From positions 2,542,001 through 2,606,000 of the forward strand of contig NW_020825317.1 in NCBI RefSeq assembly GCF_003286085.1: 64,000 nucleotides of DNA. The letters run 5' to 3'. The notes under the pieces are model-generated. The model was given only the letters and a program-made list of their open reading frames with translations. It ran no database searches and was not told the origin of the DNA. This document shows positions 8,559 to 18,758 of the stretch, one piece after another (position 1 is the stretch's first letter; every line of letters begins with the position of its first letter). Made by a program: the position numbers and the translations under genes. This stretch comes from Drosophila persimilis (lineage: Eukaryota > Arthropoda > Insecta > Diptera > Drosophilidae).

Positions 8559-9903
8559 GTTGTGGATGTTTACACTGAGTTGAGTCGTGCCAGGTGCCGG
8601 GTGGATAACTCACGCGTGTGTTAAACTGGATTGCTATATCACGGAAAAAACAACTAAAACTTCTGTTCCTGACCCCGTTTCCCTGCCTACGCAGCGATCA
8701 AGTCCCCCAGAGCTCATATACGTGGGGTGGCTCAACCATTTTACCGTCGCTGATCCCTGTTTATTCTTGGTATACTGTTGCTATCGATCCTCGTTCCACT
8801 GCTGGTGTTCAAACATGAACATATTATCGTCAATACAATGCCACTTTCGGCCCCTTGCAGAATGTTTAAATATAAATAGATTATTGTACACATAAACTCA
8901 TGTAACAACACCGATCTCTAAAGAAATAACATAAAGTAGACAAGTTATGACTGCACTGGTGTAAACAGAGATCTGTAACCCATTAATACGACAACAAAAC
9001 ACAAGTGGAGAAAACACTTAACAAATGCGGTCCTAAAATAAAACTAATGTAAGCATGTACTTAAAAAGACACCCTCAGTAAAGTGTATCCTCTGCGTAGG
9101 TCTAACGATAATTATAGACTACCAAATTGTACCTCCTACCTCATTGTCAAATCACAGATAAGGCTCTGATTTTAAGAATAAAATTTAGTTTGCATTTAAA
9201 ACTCAACTCGCAAATGTCTAGACTTTTCTTTTAAGGTCTTAACAGCTGGGTCACGTCTTCTTTCGTACACTTTTGACGTGCTTCCGCGGCTCGTCCGTTC
9301 TCGTTCAGGGTTTTAAAATCACTCTCGAGCCTGTCCCGCGATGGACCATGCCTCGCTTTTTCCTTTTTCCCGGCAGCTTCTCTGCCGCTTCACTGCTTTG
9401 AAGCTTTCCTCTGCTGGCCCCTGCCCCGGGAGGTGAGAGGGCCGGTATCTCCCTTTCTCCCTCTAATCGCTTGCTCGCTGCGTTGGGTCGTCGGCTCTCT
9501 GCTGATGCTGCGTTGGCGTAAGAGCGATCGTCGGCTTTCTCCGTCTTCCTATCTGTCGTGCTGTTTCTTTTGGTGTTGTCGCTTGCTCGCAGCGTATGGC
9601 GTGACGTTGGCGTAGTTTCTTCTCTTTGAGGTGACTTCGTGCCGTCTCTTTGTTGTCCGTGGTTAGCTGCTGCTTCCTCTTCGCTGCGTTAAGTTAGGCC
9701 CACAGCTGGTGATGCTCTTGTTGGTTCTCTCGTACTGGTTCTGGTTTTGCGTTCGTTGTACCCTATAACTACACACATCGGCATAAGTATTTTGACAAAA
9801 ATGATGCACAACATGTTCGGTTTTAACTTCTTATTTTTTCAAAGTATAAACTTTATTTATTTATCGTAGATAAGTATTATATTAAGCTATTAACAATATG
9901 TAA
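8559..9903 (+). other. 3' non-coding part of the second Ty3/gypsy element, extent uncertain
   Basis: No coding frame is recognisable. This stretch follows integrase directly and ends where a DINE-1 copy starts. It probably contains the 3' untranslated region and the 3' LTR, but no second LTR copy is present in the window to mark the boundary. A pyrimidine-rich, CG-containing block at about 9240-9760 differs in composition from the AT-rich surroundings. Confidence 0.35.
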
Positions 9904-10768
9904 AACGAGCCGGAACGTTGTGAGTTGCTGCGGAGACCGCAACTCTACATTTATACCCGATACTTAGTCAGTATGGCTCTCCTCCGGCAGACGCCGCTAA
10001 TATTGAACGACACGACAAAGAGTGCGTGCGAGAGGGACAGAAAATCAGTCTGAGCGTGACGTTTGACGCTGCTTAACCACTGCAAATAGATTTGTTCCTT
10101 TTGGCTATAAAAATTATCCGATCTTATCCAGATTCAGCAACCGGATAGATATGGTCATTTTCTATGACTGTGCGTTTTTAGTTTTCTCGAATCTGCAATA
10201 TGGTAGATGCAACAGATTTTCGTCCTTTGTATGGGCGGAAGGGGGTGTGGCGAAATTTTGACACGAAACGGTCAAGGTCCAATATCACAGGAGTGTGGAT
10301 ACCAAATTTGGTTGCTCTGGCTTTTATAGGTTCTAAGATCCTTGAACTCACATTTCGCAATTGGCAAAAAAGACCATGTGTGTTAGAGAGAGACAGAGCG
10401 AGAAAGAATGAAATTGTTTTCTTGATTCTGGCTATAATAATTATACGATCTGGTTCAGATTTTGCACTCTAGAAGATATAGTCATCCTCTACGATTCTGC
10501 TATTTCAGTTTTCTCGTATCTTTGAAATTGTGAATGCCACAGATTATCGCCTTTTGTGGGGGCGGAAGTGGGGGGGGCAATGTTTTGAAACATTTTTGTA
10601 ACAGTGACATATCAAAGAATATAAAATGTCGTTGCTCTAGCTCTTATAGTCTTTGAGCACTAGGCGCTGATAGGGACGGACAGACAGGACTTAATCGACT
10701 CGGCTATTGATGCTGATCAAGATTATATATACTTTATGGGGTCGGAAACGATTCGTTCTGAACGTTAC
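9904..10768 (+). mobile_element. DINE-1 (Helentron-type) element, left part, split by the BEL insertion
   Basis: It starts with the subterminal inverted repeat GAGTTGC...GCAACTC and has the usual internal blocks and the core CTCGGCTATTGATGCTGATC followed by ATATATAC. It is interrupted at the GTTAC target duplication (10764-10768). The remaining 3' end is at 16845-16914. Non-autonomous; no protein expected. Confidence 0.88.
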
Positions 10769-11274
10769 TGGTTATGAATTAGTGGACTGTATAATCGTTT
10801 ATATCTTGAGCTTATTTATTATTTATTGATTATTTAATATTGGTGGTTATAGTACAATTATATTACAAGAATAGCGGGGGGTTCGATTCTGCGGCGGTAC
10901 AAAACTATGCGTGCGGGCGGCTTCGTCTCGAAGTTTCTACTGCGGTACAAGGTAGGCGTGCGGGCGGCTTCGTCTAGAAGTTTCTACTGACTCAACTCCG
11001 CGAAAAGAAGTCGAGCCAAAAGGGAATTGGAAGATCAGGCGATGCGACGGTCCAATGCCAAACGGTACACATCGTTGTGTGCGTGTGCAGCTGCGGGCTT
11101 GGCTATGCGTGTGAGAACATTACAGCTATGTTTTGGACACGAGCAAAACAACAATACAGCTATGCGCGTAAAAATAGTTACTTAGGCGGTGTACTACAAT
11201 CATGAGCGTGTAACTAGGTCAATCGAAATACACATGAACATTGAATTAAAAACTACGAGGCTCATTTCTCACCA
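10769..11274 (-). repeat. 3' LTR of the BEL element (506 bp)
   Basis: It matches 16386-16844 base for base, except for one substitution and an extra copy of a roughly 47-bp segment (tandem units near 10894-10941 and 10942-10988). Confidence 0.93.
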
Positions 11275-11297
11275 TACCGGCCCCCCTGAACGACTGT

Positions 11298-13433
11298 TCA
11301 GAACAAGGGAAGCACAGCAAGTTTGGTAATAGGCCTCTTGTACACTCCTCGGGCGGTTTTGACGGTGACCACTCGAACCCTCTCGTCTTGGCCAGGATGA
11401 ACTTCGGTGATTCGCCCAAGCAGCCACTTGCTAGGCGGTTGATTTGGCTCCTTCAATACCACAAGAGTGTCCACGGTTATGTCGTTGGACTCCTGCTGCC
11501 ATTTCGTGCGAGGTTGCAAGGAAGTAAGGTATTTCCAGAATCCTTGAACCTTGGCTTGCAGTTGTCTCCAACGCTGCAGTCTGTTAATGTTGACGTCTAA
11601 CAAGGACGGCTCCGGCACCGACATGTGAGGTTGACCTGTAAGAAAATGAGCGGGGGTAAGGGGATCCAAGCTGTGGCCGCTGGGCGCGCACAGTGGGCGA
11701 GAGTTGAGTAACCCTTCAATCTGAGTTAAAATTGTTGAATATTCCTCGAAGGTTAACGCACTGCTACCAATTACTCGGCGAAGGTGGAGTTTGATAGATC
11801 GTACGCCTGTTTCCCAAAGACCTCCAAAGTGCGGGGCAGATGGCGGAATGAAGTGCCAGTTGATGTCCTGACTCGTCAGAAAATTAGCAATTTCCTCGTC
11901 TTGACTTTGAGATACAGCTATCCGTTGCATCTCCGTTAGTTCCTTTCTGGCTCCATGGAATGTTGTGCCATTGTCCGAGTACAAGTCGGATATAGGGCCA
12001 CGTCGAGACCAAAAACGTTTGAAAGCGGCGATAAATGCAGGAGTCGTCAAATCACTGACGAGCTCGATATGAATTGCTTTGGTGGACAGACAAACAAAGA
12101 TGGCAAACCAAGCTTTGCCAAACTTCGGTGTCCGACCTGCTGATGTCTTGATGGTAACTGGTCCAGCGTAATCCAATCCAGAATGTAGAAAGCAGCGGGT
12201 GGGCTGAACGCGAAAGGCGGGAAGATCAGCCATGAGTTGTGTACTCGTTCCTTTGCGCTGGAGGAAGCATATCTTGCAGTTGAATACAATTTTGCGGACT
12301 ATGTTACGGGCTCCCAGGATCCAATACTTCTGTCTCAACGTGTGAAACATAAATTCGACTCCAGCGTGTAACGATGTGACGTGCTGGTGTCTAGCTATTA
12401 AAACAGCGACTGGTGATTCCTTTGGAAGAAGTATGGGATGTTTTGCGTCATAGGTTGTCATCGAATTTCCAATGCGTCCTCCTACGCGCAGAATTCCTTG
12501 GTCGTCAACAAATGGAGTGTAGTGAATCAACTTGGATTTTTGAGAAAGGGCTTGTCCAGTGCTCAGCTGTCTGTACTCCACTTGGAAGAACTCCATCTGG
12601 ACATGTTTGATTACCCTAGAGCGGGCATATTGAAGCTCCCATGACGATAAAAATGATGACAGGCGGTCCTTGCAACGAAGACGATGTACGAACCGAAAGC
12701 AATAGCTAAGTGTCCGCAAGAGATGTGACCAGGAGGAAGCTTTGTTGATCATACAGTTAAGATCATTTCCTTCATTGGAAATGTGTAGATTAACTTGGGG
12801 CTTGACCTTTACTTCCATCCGCTCAGCGTCCTCAGTCGACAGTGCGAGCTTGGCCTTAGCAGGTGGCCAAGTGCGATGTGATTGGGAAAGCCACGGTGGT
12901 CCATTCCACCACAGTTGATGTTCTACCAGATCCTTTGGTAGAAGTCCGCGTGATGCACAGTCCGCGGGATTGTCCTCAGTGCGAATGTGTTGCCAGCAGC
13001 TACGTGGGCAAGCTTCTAGAATCTCAGCTGTGCGATTACAAACATAAGTGTTCCAAGTCCGTGGGGGTGATGAGAGCCAATGTAGTACAATTTCGGAGTC
13101 TGACCAACACGAAGTACTGGAAATAGGAATAGTTAGAGTTTGCTTAACCAGAGACATAAATTTCGACAGAAGATGGGCGGCATTCAACTCGAGCCGTGGG
13201 ATGGAGATAGGTTTGATGGGTGCCACCCGGGTTTTTGCGGCGATCAGTGTTACAGCGTAGTCATTATTGACTCTCACGCGACTGTAGATGACAGCGGCGT
13301 ATGCATGAGATGAAGCATCGGCGAATCCATGCAGCTCCGTTGCTTGAAGTAAATGAACTTCAGCTACAAACTGTTGCACCGTGCGCATAGCTGCGCGGGT
13401 AGTGGTTCGTTCCAGTCGACCGAGCTCAGCCAA
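11298..13433 (-). CDS. BEL Pol: RNase H, integrase and C-terminal domain
   Basis: This is the largest intact piece of the BEL polyprotein, about 710 codons to the stop at 11298. The RNase H part carries [25 protein letters not shown] and [12 protein letters not shown]. The integrase has a zinc finger ([12 protein letters not shown]) and a catalytic core with [19 protein letters not shown] and [10 protein letters not shown] (D, D, E). The conserved BEL C-terminal block follows ([15 protein letters not shown]). At the start, the frame takes over from the RT frame near 13380-13430, where a base gain or loss has occurred, so the first dozen residues are not authentic. Confidence 0.92.
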   Translation of the reverse strand: MAELGRLERTTTRAAMRTVQQFVAEVHLLQATELHGFADASSHAYAAVIYSRVRVNNDYAVTLIAAKTRVAPIKPISIPRLELNAAHLLSKFMSLVKQTLTIPISSTSCWSDSEIVLHWLSSPPRTWNTYVCNRTAEILEACPRSCWQHIRTEDNPADCASRGLLPKDLVEHQLWWNGPPWLSQSHRTWPPAKAKLALSTEDAERMEVKVKPQVNLHISNEGNDLNCMINKASSWSHLLRTLSYCFRFVHRLRCKDRLSSFLSSWELQYARSRVIKHVQMEFFQVEYRQLSTGQALSQKSKLIHYTPFVDDQGILRVGGRIGNSMTTYDAKHPILLPKESPVAVLIARHQHVTSLHAGVEFMFHTLRQKYWILGARNIVRKIVFNCKICFLQRKGTSTQLMADLPAFRVQPTRCFLHSGLDYAGPVTIKTSAGRTPKFGKAWFAIFVCLSTKAIHIELVSDLTTPAFIAAFKRFWSRRGPISDLYSDNGTTFHGARKELTEMQRIAVSQSQDEEIANFLTSQDINWHFIPPSAPHFGGLWETGVRSIKLHLRRVIGSSALTFEEYSTILTQIEGLLNSRPLCAPSGHSLDPLTPAHFLTGQPHMSVPEPSLLDVNINRLQRWRQLQAKVQGFWKYLTSLQPRTKWQQESNDITVDTLVVLKEPNQPPSKWLLGRITEVHPGQDERVRVVTVKTARGVYKRPITKLAVLPLF

Positions 13434-14283
13434 CTATCTTGAAAGAGAACCTTTAGAAATACAGTTGTGGGGGCAAGCAACCCCAGTGGATCGTAGATCT
13501 TGGCAAGCTCGGACAGCAAAATCCGTTTTGTCAGAACCCCTGTGGCGTCGGGAATGGTCAACTTGAAGGAAAGCTCGTCCACAGCCGGGTCCCAGCGTAT
13601 TCCAAGAACCTTGACATATTGAGTTGGGCTATTTCCCTCTAGGGCTTCAAGTGGATACTCACAAATGTCCTGTGGCAGCGATTTGAGTAGTGACCAACAG
13701 TTTGAACTCCATTTTCGAAGTTTAAATTGAGCTTGGCTCAATAGCAAAATTAATTCATCTTTGAGTGCAATGAGATCGTCGATACTATCGCAACCAGTAG
13801 GGATATCATCCACGTACGCGTCTCGTACAAGCACAGCAGCAGCCTTCGGATACAAATCGGCATGATCTTGCGCGATCTGCTTGAGAACTCGAACAGCCAA
13901 GAACGGCGAAGACGCTAAACCATACGTCACGGTCAGCAATCGATAATGATCGAGTGTAGCAGTCTCCTCCTTTCGCCAGACAATCCGTTGGTAATGCGTG
14001 TGATCTTCTGAACCGGGATGCCTCTAAACATTTTCTCAATGTCCGTACAAAACACATAGCGATGCTGACGGAAACGTAGACATACTCCAAGTAAATCCCT
14101 TTGAATAGGTGTTCCGATGTGTAGTCGTGAATTAAGTGAAGATCCATTGCAGTCCTCCCCAGAGCCATCGAATACAACTCGGCATTTCGTGGTGGTGCTA
14201 TCTGGTTTAAATACTGCGTGGTGTGCTAAGTAATTGTGATTGGCGGGACCGTTTTCTACGGTAGTAGAAGGAATCACCTCCAT
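13364..14283 (-). pseudogene. BEL Pol: reverse transcriptase, in two frames
   Basis: Reverse transcriptase of BEL type. The first part (14283-13933) has AVFKPDSTTTKCRVVFDGS and RYVFCTDIEKMFR, the latter holding the first catalytic Asp. The frame then changes near 13980-13935. The second part (13939-13364) has LASSPFLAVRVL and the catalytic YVDD of AYVDDIPTG, followed by the thumb (LRKWSSNCWSLL, LGIRWDP). The upstream join to the protease part also needs a frame change near 14280. All catalytic Asp residues are present, but the enzyme cannot be read in one frame. Confidence 0.88.
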
Positions 14284-14987
14284 GTGTCCTCGTTATATAT
14301 AATAAACTCGACATACTGTTGTTTGAGCGCAGGAAATTTTCGAAATTTCCGCTCGAGAGAAGAAAAGCGGCGTAGTGCTTGTGGCAGTGTGGACCCCATC
14401 GGAGGGGCAGATTCCTTGAACGGGTATTGGACGATGTACACGCCATCGTTTCTGCGGGCGTGCGTATGAACGAAGTGTTGCTCAGCGGGATCACTAGCAT
14501 CAATGGTAGCGTCACTTGGTTGAACTCGTTCCATGTCCATGAACGATCGAACCAAAGTGTCCAGATCCTCGTGCGCGTGATGTGCTAGTGCGTGGTTGTG
14601 AGCATCACTACTGAGATGGTAGCTGCCTGTAATGACCCAACCAAAATTAGTATGAAGTGCAATAGGATATTCAGAACCAAACTCTTTGCGTTGTCCAGTG
14701 TAAAAGTTCCAAAGCTGATCAGCTCCTAAGATCACGTCGATTTCGCCTGGTTTACCAAATGTAGGGTCCGCTAAGGGTAGATCACGAATCCTTTTCCACA
14801 TCGGTGTGTTAGACTCGATCCTCTGGGCTGGAATCGAGGAGGTTAAAGTGTTCATAATCAGACCTGTTACCACCACTGAGGCCGAGCTTGTGCGGGAGAG
14901 CAGCGTGAATGTGGCGCGACCTCTAGTAACCCCAGCAGGATTTGCGCCTAGACCAACCACTGGTATACGAGCGTGGGTGCGCGGCAA
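14274..14987 (-). pseudogene. BEL Pol: protease region (DUF1758-like) and link to RT, active site deleted
   Basis: The C-terminal part of a BEL aspartic protease region is recognisable: RIPVVGLGANPAGVTRG, then IDVILGADQLWNFY, which is the flap-to-second-strand region. A segment typical of the start of BEL RT follows. The expected N-terminal catalytic D-S/T-G motif is not found: the frame joins gag-derived sequence directly to the region after it at about 14970-14990. About 50 residues seem to be missing, together with a frame change. Confidence 0.8.
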
Positions 14988-15757
14988 ACCAATTCGTTGA
15001 ATAAATGAGTTGTTGAGGAGTTGTTGACATCAGCGGAAGCCGTGACAGAGCGTATGTCCTCTGGATGAACAAGAGTGTGGTGCCTCAGCTTACACAGACG
15101 GCACGTGTTTATGGAATTACACTCCTTGACTTGATGAGATCGGCTTAGACAATTGAAGCACAAATTACCATCCCTTGCGAACTTGCGGCGGTCCACAACA
15201 TCCAGAGCCTTGAATTGAGTGCACGCATAAAGACTGTGTTGCTCGTGACAATATACACAGTCACGAGCAGACGTATTTGGCACGTCCACATGATGCGAAA
15301 TTGCACGACGTTTATTCAGCACCGTGTGTGTATCCTGGATTAGCTTTGGATCTTGACAAGACTCAAGTGCATCGCCACGGGCGAAGACAAAGCCGAACAG
15401 GTCATTTATGGTCACATTTTCCTTGCACGATTCACTGGAGGTGGCCCACGCTTCCTTGCATTCCGGGTCTAACTTTGAGAGCAAGATATGGATTAGCCAC
15501 ACATCGCGGCTGTCGCAGCTCAGCGCATGTAGACCACGTATACTTTCGTCAGCGGTGTCGACTATCTTACGCAACTCGGCGATGTTTGAACCCTTTGCGG
15601 TTGGCAACGAAAGAAAGTTTTGAATGAACGAACGAGCAATCAGTGACTTCTTGTTGTAGCGATTTTCGAGCCTCTCCCATGCGTCCTGGTAATTGGCATC
15701 CGATACGGGAATATGTTTTATCAGAGACAACGCTTCACCATCCAGATAGGATTTCAA
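14948..15757 (-). pseudogene. BEL Gag: central and C-terminal part with zinc knuckle
   Basis: Capsid/nucleocapsid part of BEL Gag (DUF1759 family). The helical capsid region starts YLDGEALSLIKHIPVS, and a CCHC knuckle is present (CFNCLSRSHQVKEC) with further Cys/His pairs on both sides (CVYCHEQH, CRLCKLRHH). The first part of Gag lies in a different frame upstream, the change falling within about 25 bases of 15760. The 3' end runs into the deletion that removed the protease active site. Confidence 0.87.
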
Positions 15758-16299
15758 ATAATGAAACTTTTGGCACTTGGACAGACTTCAGACTTCTTGT
15801 CGACTGAGCCTAAGAACAAGTCACTAAACTGACACCAATCCTCGTATCTGCCCGAAAACGTCGGAATGCGTATTTTCTCGAACTGCAGCTCTGTGGTTCC
15901 CGATGAGTCCCGAATCCTCTCCAGAAGTTGAGTTTGTCCCTCAAATAAGCGTTCCACAGTGGTCGATAGCAGTAGATTTGAGTTGTCGTGCTCATTCTCG
16001 TGACTGCTCCGGTCACGTATGGCTTCAGTGAAGATACTATGCGCACTAAAGAACCTTTTCTCATATTCGGGGATGTCCAAATCCGGATCCACGTATTCAT
16101 CTTCATCATTATATTGGACCAGCTCTTCAGACAGCTCCATAAAGCGGTTGAAAGTTGCAACAAGTCGGTCCAACTTGTGCTCTAATGTTTGCACAGAAGT
16201 ACATGACTGTACAAACTCTTGAGCCTCCGCAGCCACGCGAGTTAATTGGGATTTGCAGGCCCCACGTTGCTGAATTAGACGATGCACTAGGGCCTTCAT
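15754..16299 (-). CDS. BEL Gag: N-terminal part
   Basis: The ATG at 16299 lies 86 bases inside the 5' LTR edge and after the primer site, the normal place for the BEL start codon. The 181-codon frame has an alpha-helical, Gln/Glu-rich stretch (likely coiled coil, residues about 30-70), then IRIPTFSGRYEDWCQF, the start of the conserved BEL capsid region. It runs out of frame at YEDWCQFSDLF...KSF and stops. The continuation is in the next frame. Confidence 0.85.
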   Translation of the reverse strand: MKALVHRLIQQRGACKSQLTRVAAEAQEFVQSCTSVQTLEHKLDRLVATFNRFMELSEELVQYNDEDEYVDPDLDIPEYEKRFFSAHSIFTEAIRDRSSHENEHDNSNLLLSTTVERLFEGQTQLLERIRDSSGTTELQFEKIRIPTFSGRYEDWCQFSDLFLGSVDKKSEVCPSAKSFII

Positions 16300-16358
16300 G
16301 GCAAACAGCGGGTAACGGTATCACTCAATATGTATATAAATAAACTCAAACGCGGAGA

Positions 16359-16375
16359 TCCGGCTCGAAGGACCA
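16359..16375 (-). promoter_or_regulatory. tRNA-Tyr-type primer binding site of the BEL element
   Basis: The plus strand reads TCCGGCTCGAAGGACCA, which matches the 3' end of Drosophila tRNA-Tyr plus CCA as I recall it. It lies 10 bases from the inner edge of the 5' LTR. Confidence 0.7.
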
Positions 16376-16385
16376 AAATTTGCTA

Positions 16386-16844
16386 TGGTTATGAATTAGT
16401 GGACTGTATAATCGTTTATATCTTGAGCTTATTTATTATTTATTGATTATTTAATATTGGTGGTTATAGTACAATTATATTACAAGAATAGCGGGGGGTT
16501 CGATTCTGCGGCGGTACAAAACTATGCGTGCGGGCGGCTTCGTCTAGAAGTTTCTACTGACTCAACTCCGCGAAAAGAAGTCGAGCCAAAAGGGAATTGG
16601 AAGATCAGGCGATGCGACGGTCCAATGCCAAACGGTACACATCGTTGTGTGCGTGTGCAGCTGCGGGCTTGGCTATGCGTGTGAGAACATTACAGCTATG
16701 TTTTGGACACGAGCAAAACAACAATACAGCTATGCGCGTAAAAATAGTTACTTAGGCGGTGTACTACAATCATGAGCGTGTAACTAGGTCAATCGAAATA
16801 CACATGAACATTGAATTAAAAACTACGAGGCTCATTTCTCACCA
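16386..16844 (-). repeat. 5' LTR of the BEL element (459 bp)
   Basis: The ends are TGG...CCA, followed at once by the GTTAC duplication (16845-16849) and the 3' part of the interrupted DINE-1. Confidence 0.94.
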
Positions 16845-16914
16845 GTTACACACATCCATTTTCACCACAAATCTAATATACCCCAATACTCATTTGGAGT
16901 ATCGTGTATAAAAA
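16845..16914 (+). mobile_element. DINE-1 element, right part, 3' end
   Basis: Continuation of 9904-10768 after the BEL insertion: GTTACACACATCC, CACCACAAATCTAATAT and the terminal stem-loop ending in GTATAAAA. Confidence 0.88.
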
Positions 16915-16929
16915 CTAAAAAGAACGAAG

Positions 16930-17345
16930 TAACTTTTTATAATGAATCAGCAAAATATATATATCCTCCCTGTGCCTCTATCACCTTTTGCACACGACTC
17001 GGAACTGACTCCACTAAGCTATGGATATAAGACAACAGAATTTCTCTCCAGAGTGATTTCACCTCTCAGATTGTATTCTCACTGTTCCTTGTCAAATTTG
17101 GAGTCCGGTCCCTTTTTATATACGACCAGAGATTCTCGACAATGTTTAAGTCTGGGTTCTGAGGCAGCTAGTCCAAAGTATTAACCCCAATGTAATTCAA
17201 GAATTGGGTAACGACTTTAGCTTTATGACACGGGGCGTTGTCCTGTTGGAATATAAAGGACTCCCCAATCAAATTATCTCCAGAGGGAAATTGTGATTGT
17301 TTAGCACTTCCAAATATTTGTAGCCTCTTTCACATATGGGTGCCA
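16930..17345 (-). pseudogene. Tc1-like transposase fragment (DD34E)
   Basis: Read on the minus strand, about 17340-17080 encodes the C-terminal half of a Tc1/mariner-superfamily transposase. It has SFIFQQDNAPCHKAK (second catalytic Asp) and, about 34 residues later, LPQNPDLNIVENLW (catalytic Glu), then a Lys/Arg-rich tail that runs into in-frame stops near 17060-16930. No N-terminal DNA-binding domain, first Asp or terminal repeats were found, so it is a dead, 5'-truncated copy. Confidence 0.8.
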
Positions 17346-17825
17346 CTTTTTTGCACCGTTTTTTTTAGGTTTTTTTCGAAAATTTTTTTTGAGCAGTGAA
17401 ACTGAAGAGCAATTGCATCGCTCCATACAAATTTTGTCCAAAATAAAAATTTTTTGCCCATAAATTTTTTGGCAAATTAAAGGCGGTTTAACTTATTGCG
17501 CTGTGTTATTTGCAGTATATGTAGCTCTGGCAATATATGTTCAAAAATTTACTGAATTCCTTTGTGTTACTCATATTTCACAAATTATTGAACGAAAAAA
17601 ATTTGTATCAGCTTCTCTAAACTGGGATAATCCGTAACAATGGTCTCGCTTTCTATCAACAGCAGATCAATGAAAATTAATTGAAGTTCTGACAAAATAA
17701 ACAAAGATTAAGGGTTTTGTCAGGGTAAATTAAGGAAATATATTGAAATAATAAGCCCTCTGGGTTGTCCCTCCAGGGGATGGTGTTGCTCTTATGTTTG
17801 TGAAGGTTTGTGAACCATTCACAGG
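17346..17825. other. AT-rich non-coding stretch
   Basis: Long A and T runs, no coding frame, no clear repeat. It may include decayed sequence of the Tc1-like element. Confidence 0.4.
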
Positions 17826-17945
17826 TTATAATAATGATTGGATCTGATCCAGATCGGCAATCTGGTGGAAATGGTCATTCTCTATAATTGTGAGCTTTTA
17901 TACTTTATGGCCGTTACTCACATCCACTATCACCACAAATCTAAT
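17826..17945 (+). mobile_element. DINE-1 fragment, target of the R1-like insertion
   Basis: It has ATAATGATTGGATCTGATCC, GGTCATTCTCTATAATTGTG and, after an internal deletion, CATCCACTATCACCACAAAT, all DINE-1 blocks. It ends at the target duplication of the R1-like element. Confidence 0.75.
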
Positions 17946-17959
17946 GTCCAACACAACTT

Positions 17960-18272
17960 CAACAGGGCAGGTGTATGGCCGATCATCGATCTCACCTACG
18001 CCAGCACCGCGCGGGCCCGGAACGCTCGATGGAAGATCAGCGACGTGTACACCGCCAGCGAACACGAGGCGATACTATGCTCCCTGGGCTCCCTTGGTCG
18101 AACGAGTGGTTCCCCGCTCTGACATGGGAAGGCGTACCGCCAGGACACGCTGAGCGGGACCTACAAATCGGCGAGGAAAGAAGTGAAGGCAGCCATAAAG
18201 GACAGCAAGAGGAAATGCTTCCTCAAGCTATGCAACGCCGCCGAAGCCGATCCCTGGGGAGGCGCGTACAGG
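17960..18272 (+). pseudogene. R1-like element: C-terminal endonuclease and linker
   Basis: The frame reads VWPIIDLTYAS, W.ISDVYTASEHEAI, the last strand motifs of an APE-type endonuclease of the R1 clade (usual form SDH; here SEH). After a frame change it continues with KEVKAAIKDSKRKCFLKLC and DPWGGAYR, the conserved stretch before RT. The following solo LTR interrupts it exactly after the CAGG of its target site. Confidence 0.78.
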
Positions 18273-18758
18273 TGTAAATCGATGTTCAATCCGTTTTTCT
18301 GGATCGTTGGGGCTCAACCCTCCGATCTCTTTTATTGTCGTTTATGTTCTCTATTTTACAATTGTGTTTTGGGCTTTTGTAAGCCAAAAGCCGCGGAGCT
18401 GCGCTGCCAGTGACGCCGGCAGCGGAGCGGCAGAACTATGTGTTCTTATCTCTTATATGTTAGTATGTATATGTGTGAATATGCTCAGCGCTGTTGGCAG
18501 CGAGAGCGCGAGGGAAGATATATGTGTGTATGCATGTATATTAGTGCCGTCAAGTCATGGGAACATGCTGACGCTGCACTTGGGTCGCTCGAGGCATTCT
18601 TGAGTGAATCGTAATACGATCACCCAGAATGTCTGGGACTTTATTGTTACGTAAACACTGAAACAAAGTGTTACAGTGTGTATTCTTTAAGTACCGTCGG
18701 TACAGTGGGTATTCGTAATAATGAATACTTTACTTTACTTTAATATGAGCATACTACA
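18273..18758. repeat. Solo LTR, 486 bp, with 4-bp target duplication CAGG
   Basis: It starts TGTAAATC and ends CATACTACA (TGT...ACA) and is flanked by CAGG on both sides (18269-18272 and 18759-18762). The R1-like reading resumes directly after it. The 4-bp duplication fits a Ty3/gypsy-type LTR. No internal region remains, so it probably arose by LTR-LTR recombination. Family not recognised. Confidence 0.75.

Larger units (their letters stand above)
10769..16844 (-). mobile_element. BEL/Pao LTR retrotransposon, full length but with broken frames
   Basis: The element runs from TGGTTATG (10769) to TTTCTCACCA (16844) and is flanked on both sides by GTTAC, the 5-bp target duplication expected for BEL. 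Removing it restores an uninterrupted DINE-1. In its own orientation it has 5' LTR 16386-16844, primer site 16359-16375, gag, protease, RT, RNase H, integrase, polypurine tract (about 11275-11288) and 3' LTR 10769-11274. The LTRs are nearly identical apart from a 47-bp length difference. At least five frame changes and a missing protease active site make it non-autonomous. Confidence 0.95.
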
